A stretch of 15,867 nucleotides of DNA from an uncultured Lachnospiraceae bacterium. GTDB taxonomy: Bacteria; Bacillota; Clostridia; Lachnospirales; Lachnospiraceae. The notes below the pieces were generated by a model. That model did no database searches. It saw nothing but the letters and a program-made list of their open reading frames with translations, and was not told the DNA's origin. This document shows positions 14,651 through 15,867 of the stretch, in pieces (the first letter of the stretch is position 1; every line of letters starts with the position of its first letter). The stretch lies in NCBI GenBank assembly GCA_947628025.1, contig CANQYH010000037.1:1-15867 (forward strand), written 5' to 3'. Position numbers and translations under genes: made by a program.

Positions 14651-15867
14651 ATGGGTATTGCCTGGAAAAAGCGATGGATAGCGGCGCTGGCCGCGGGCGC
14701 GCTGGCGCTGTCTTCGGCGGGCGCGGGCTGCAAGGGACCGGGGCCGATGGAGGCGATGGCCGCCTCCGGGGAGTCGGCGGTATATGTGGACGCGGAGAAT
14801 GGCGACGACGCAAACGCCGGGACGCCGGACGCGCCGGTGCGGACGCTGGGCCGGGCGCAGGAGCTGGCGCGGGGCCTGATCGAGGACATGACCGGGGACG
14901 TGACCGTGTATTTGCGGGGCGGACGGTATATGCTGGAGGCTCCTCTGGAGCTGGATGTGAGGGACAGCGGAAAGAACGGATTCGACGTGATCTGGACCTC
15001 TTGCGAAGGAGAGGAGGCGGAGATCATCGGAGGAACGCAGATCACCGGCTGGACGCTGCATGACGCGGAGAAAAACATCTGGTCGGCTCCCGCCAAAGGC
15101 GTAATCGGCCGCGATTTCTACGTGGACGGGGAACTGGCGGTCCGCGCCAAGGCGGAGACGCTGAAAGCCCTGGAGGTGGACAATCTTTACAGGGCGGTCC
15201 TGCTGTATCCCGACGGGATCCCGGAGAGCTTTGCCCGCCCCCAGGACCTGGAAATCCTGGCAAGGGCCGCGTGGAGAACCTATGTGATACATGTAAGCGG
15301 CGTGTCCAGCTATGAGGAGTACCCGATGCTGGAGTGTACGCCGGAAAGCTGGGACTGGACGGTGGGGATCTCGGAGCCGGAGGCCAGCGAGATCCTGTCC
15401 CTGGAGAACGCCTACGAGCTGCTGGACATGCCCGGGGAGTGGTACCTGAACCGGGACGAGGAGACGATCTACTATGTGCCGAAAGAGGGGCAGGACATGG
15501 GCAGCGCCGACGCGGTGCTGGGCAGGCTGGACGGCATGTTCCGCCTCAACGGCGCGCCGGAGGCGGTGGTGGAGCACATTGCCTTTAAGAACCTGGCGTT
15601 TCGCTATACCACCTGGCTCGAGGCGGACAGCCCCCGGGGACTGCACCTGGACGGCCAGCCCATCGTGGTGCTCTCCGAGGACGGCGTCCGGAAGCACAGC
15701 ATGGATTACCCGGGCGTGCTGCGGGGTTCGTATCTGGACCATATCACCGTGGAGGGCTGCCGCTTTGAGAATCTCGGGTGCAGCGCGATCACATTCCTGA
15801 ACGGGATCAAGAATACCAGGATCGCCGGAAACCGCGCGGAGACCATGGAGGGGGCGTTCCTCTACCT
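14651..15867 (+). CDS. Secreted parallel beta-helix protein, paralogue 3 (3' partial, possible GH141-like glycosidase)
   Basis: The frame opens at the ATG at 14651 (M-G-I-A-W-K-K-R-W) and stays open for 405 codons to the window edge; the C-terminus is missing. A signal peptide (about 1-38) ends in M-E-A-M-A-A, with signal peptidase I cleavage likely. The Cys in G-A-G-C lacks the usual lipobox residue, so a lipoprotein is less likely. The body follows paralogue 1 almost line by line: V-Y-V-D-A-E-N-G-D-D-A-N, I-T-G-W-T-L, W-S-A-P-A, E-S-F-A-R-P-Q-D-L-E, S-L-E-N-A-Y-E-L-L-D and G-I-K-N-T-R-I. Some stretches are identical even in DNA, so the pair arose by fairly recent duplication. A GGAAAGGGG ribosome site precedes the start; no convincing promoter lies between the terminator and the gene. 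Whether it has a stalk and membrane helix cannot be seen. Confidence 0.82.
   Translation, partial: MGIAWKKRWIAALAAGALALSSAGAGCKGPGPMEAMAASGESAVYVDAENGDDANAGTPDAPVRTLGRAQELARGLIEDMTGDVTVYLRGGRYMLEAPLELDVRDSGKNGFDVIWTSCEGEEAEIIGGTQITGWTLHDAEKNIWSAPAKGVIGRDFYVDGELAVRAKAETLKALEVDNLYRAVLLYPDGIPESFARPQDLEILARAAWRTYVIHVSGVSSYEEYPMLECTPESWDWTVGISEPEASEILSLENAYELLDMPGEWYLNRDEETIYYVPKEGQDMGSADAVLGRLDGMFRLNGAPEAVVEHIAFKNLAFRYTTWLEADSPRGLHLDGQPIVVLSEDGVRKHSMDYPGVLRGSYLDHITVEGCRFENLGCSAITFLNGIKNTRIAGNRAETMEGAFLY

Overview
The window looks like part of a glycan-utilisation locus from a Gram-positive gut-type bacterium, most likely a Lachnospiraceae-like member of the Firmicutes. Evidence seen: strong AGGAGG-type ribosome binding sites, a lipobox substrate-binding protein followed by an Ala/Thr/Glu-rich linker, two LplB/YtcP-type sugar permeases without a dedicated ATPase, GC-rich coding DNA with AT-rich promoter gaps, and every gene on the + strand. 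The taxonomic call is inference.

Layout. (1) 2-811: 3' part of a PHP-domain metallohydrolase gene (CehA/McbA-like) that begins before the window. (2) 812-978: AT-rich gap with an almost ideal vegetative promoter (TTGACA, 16 bp, TATAAT) whose spacer is an operator-like inverted repeat. (3) 979-12044: a tightly packed probable operon of seven genes: two ABC permeases, a GH4 alpha-galactosidase (MelA type), a GH42 beta-galactosidase, an extracellular solute-binding lipoprotein, a large secreted membrane-anchored parallel beta-helix protein (possibly GH141-like) and a GH20 beta-N-acetylhexosaminidase (GcnA-like). (4) 12045-12194: a second AT-rich regulatory gap with helically phased A-tracts, a promoter and an operator resembling the first. 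(5) 12195-14507: a second beta-helix paralogue with a Thr/Pro-rich stalk and membrane anchor, ended by a 20-pair GC-rich terminator hairpin. (6) 14651-15867: a third beta-helix paralogue, cut off by the window end and very similar to the first.

How the genes may work together (inference): the secreted beta-helix proteins, two of them visibly tethered to the membrane by a C-terminal helix, act on or bind a complex glycan outside the cell. The lipoprotein and two permeases import the released oligosaccharide, powered by an ATPase encoded elsewhere. The cytoplasmic GH4, GH42 and GH20 enzymes then remove alpha-galactose, beta-galactose and beta-N-acetylhexosamine. This enzyme set fits a host-type glycan (mucin, glycoprotein or milk oligosaccharide) better than a plant storage sugar, but the substrate is not proven by sequence. 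The related operator-like elements at 880-895 and 12108-12123 suggest that both transcription units answer to one regulator, which is not in the window.

The least explained part is the set of three consecutive beta-helix paralogues with repeat-built stalks; their activity cannot be read from the sequence. No tRNA, rRNA, CRISPR array, transposase or integrase was seen.
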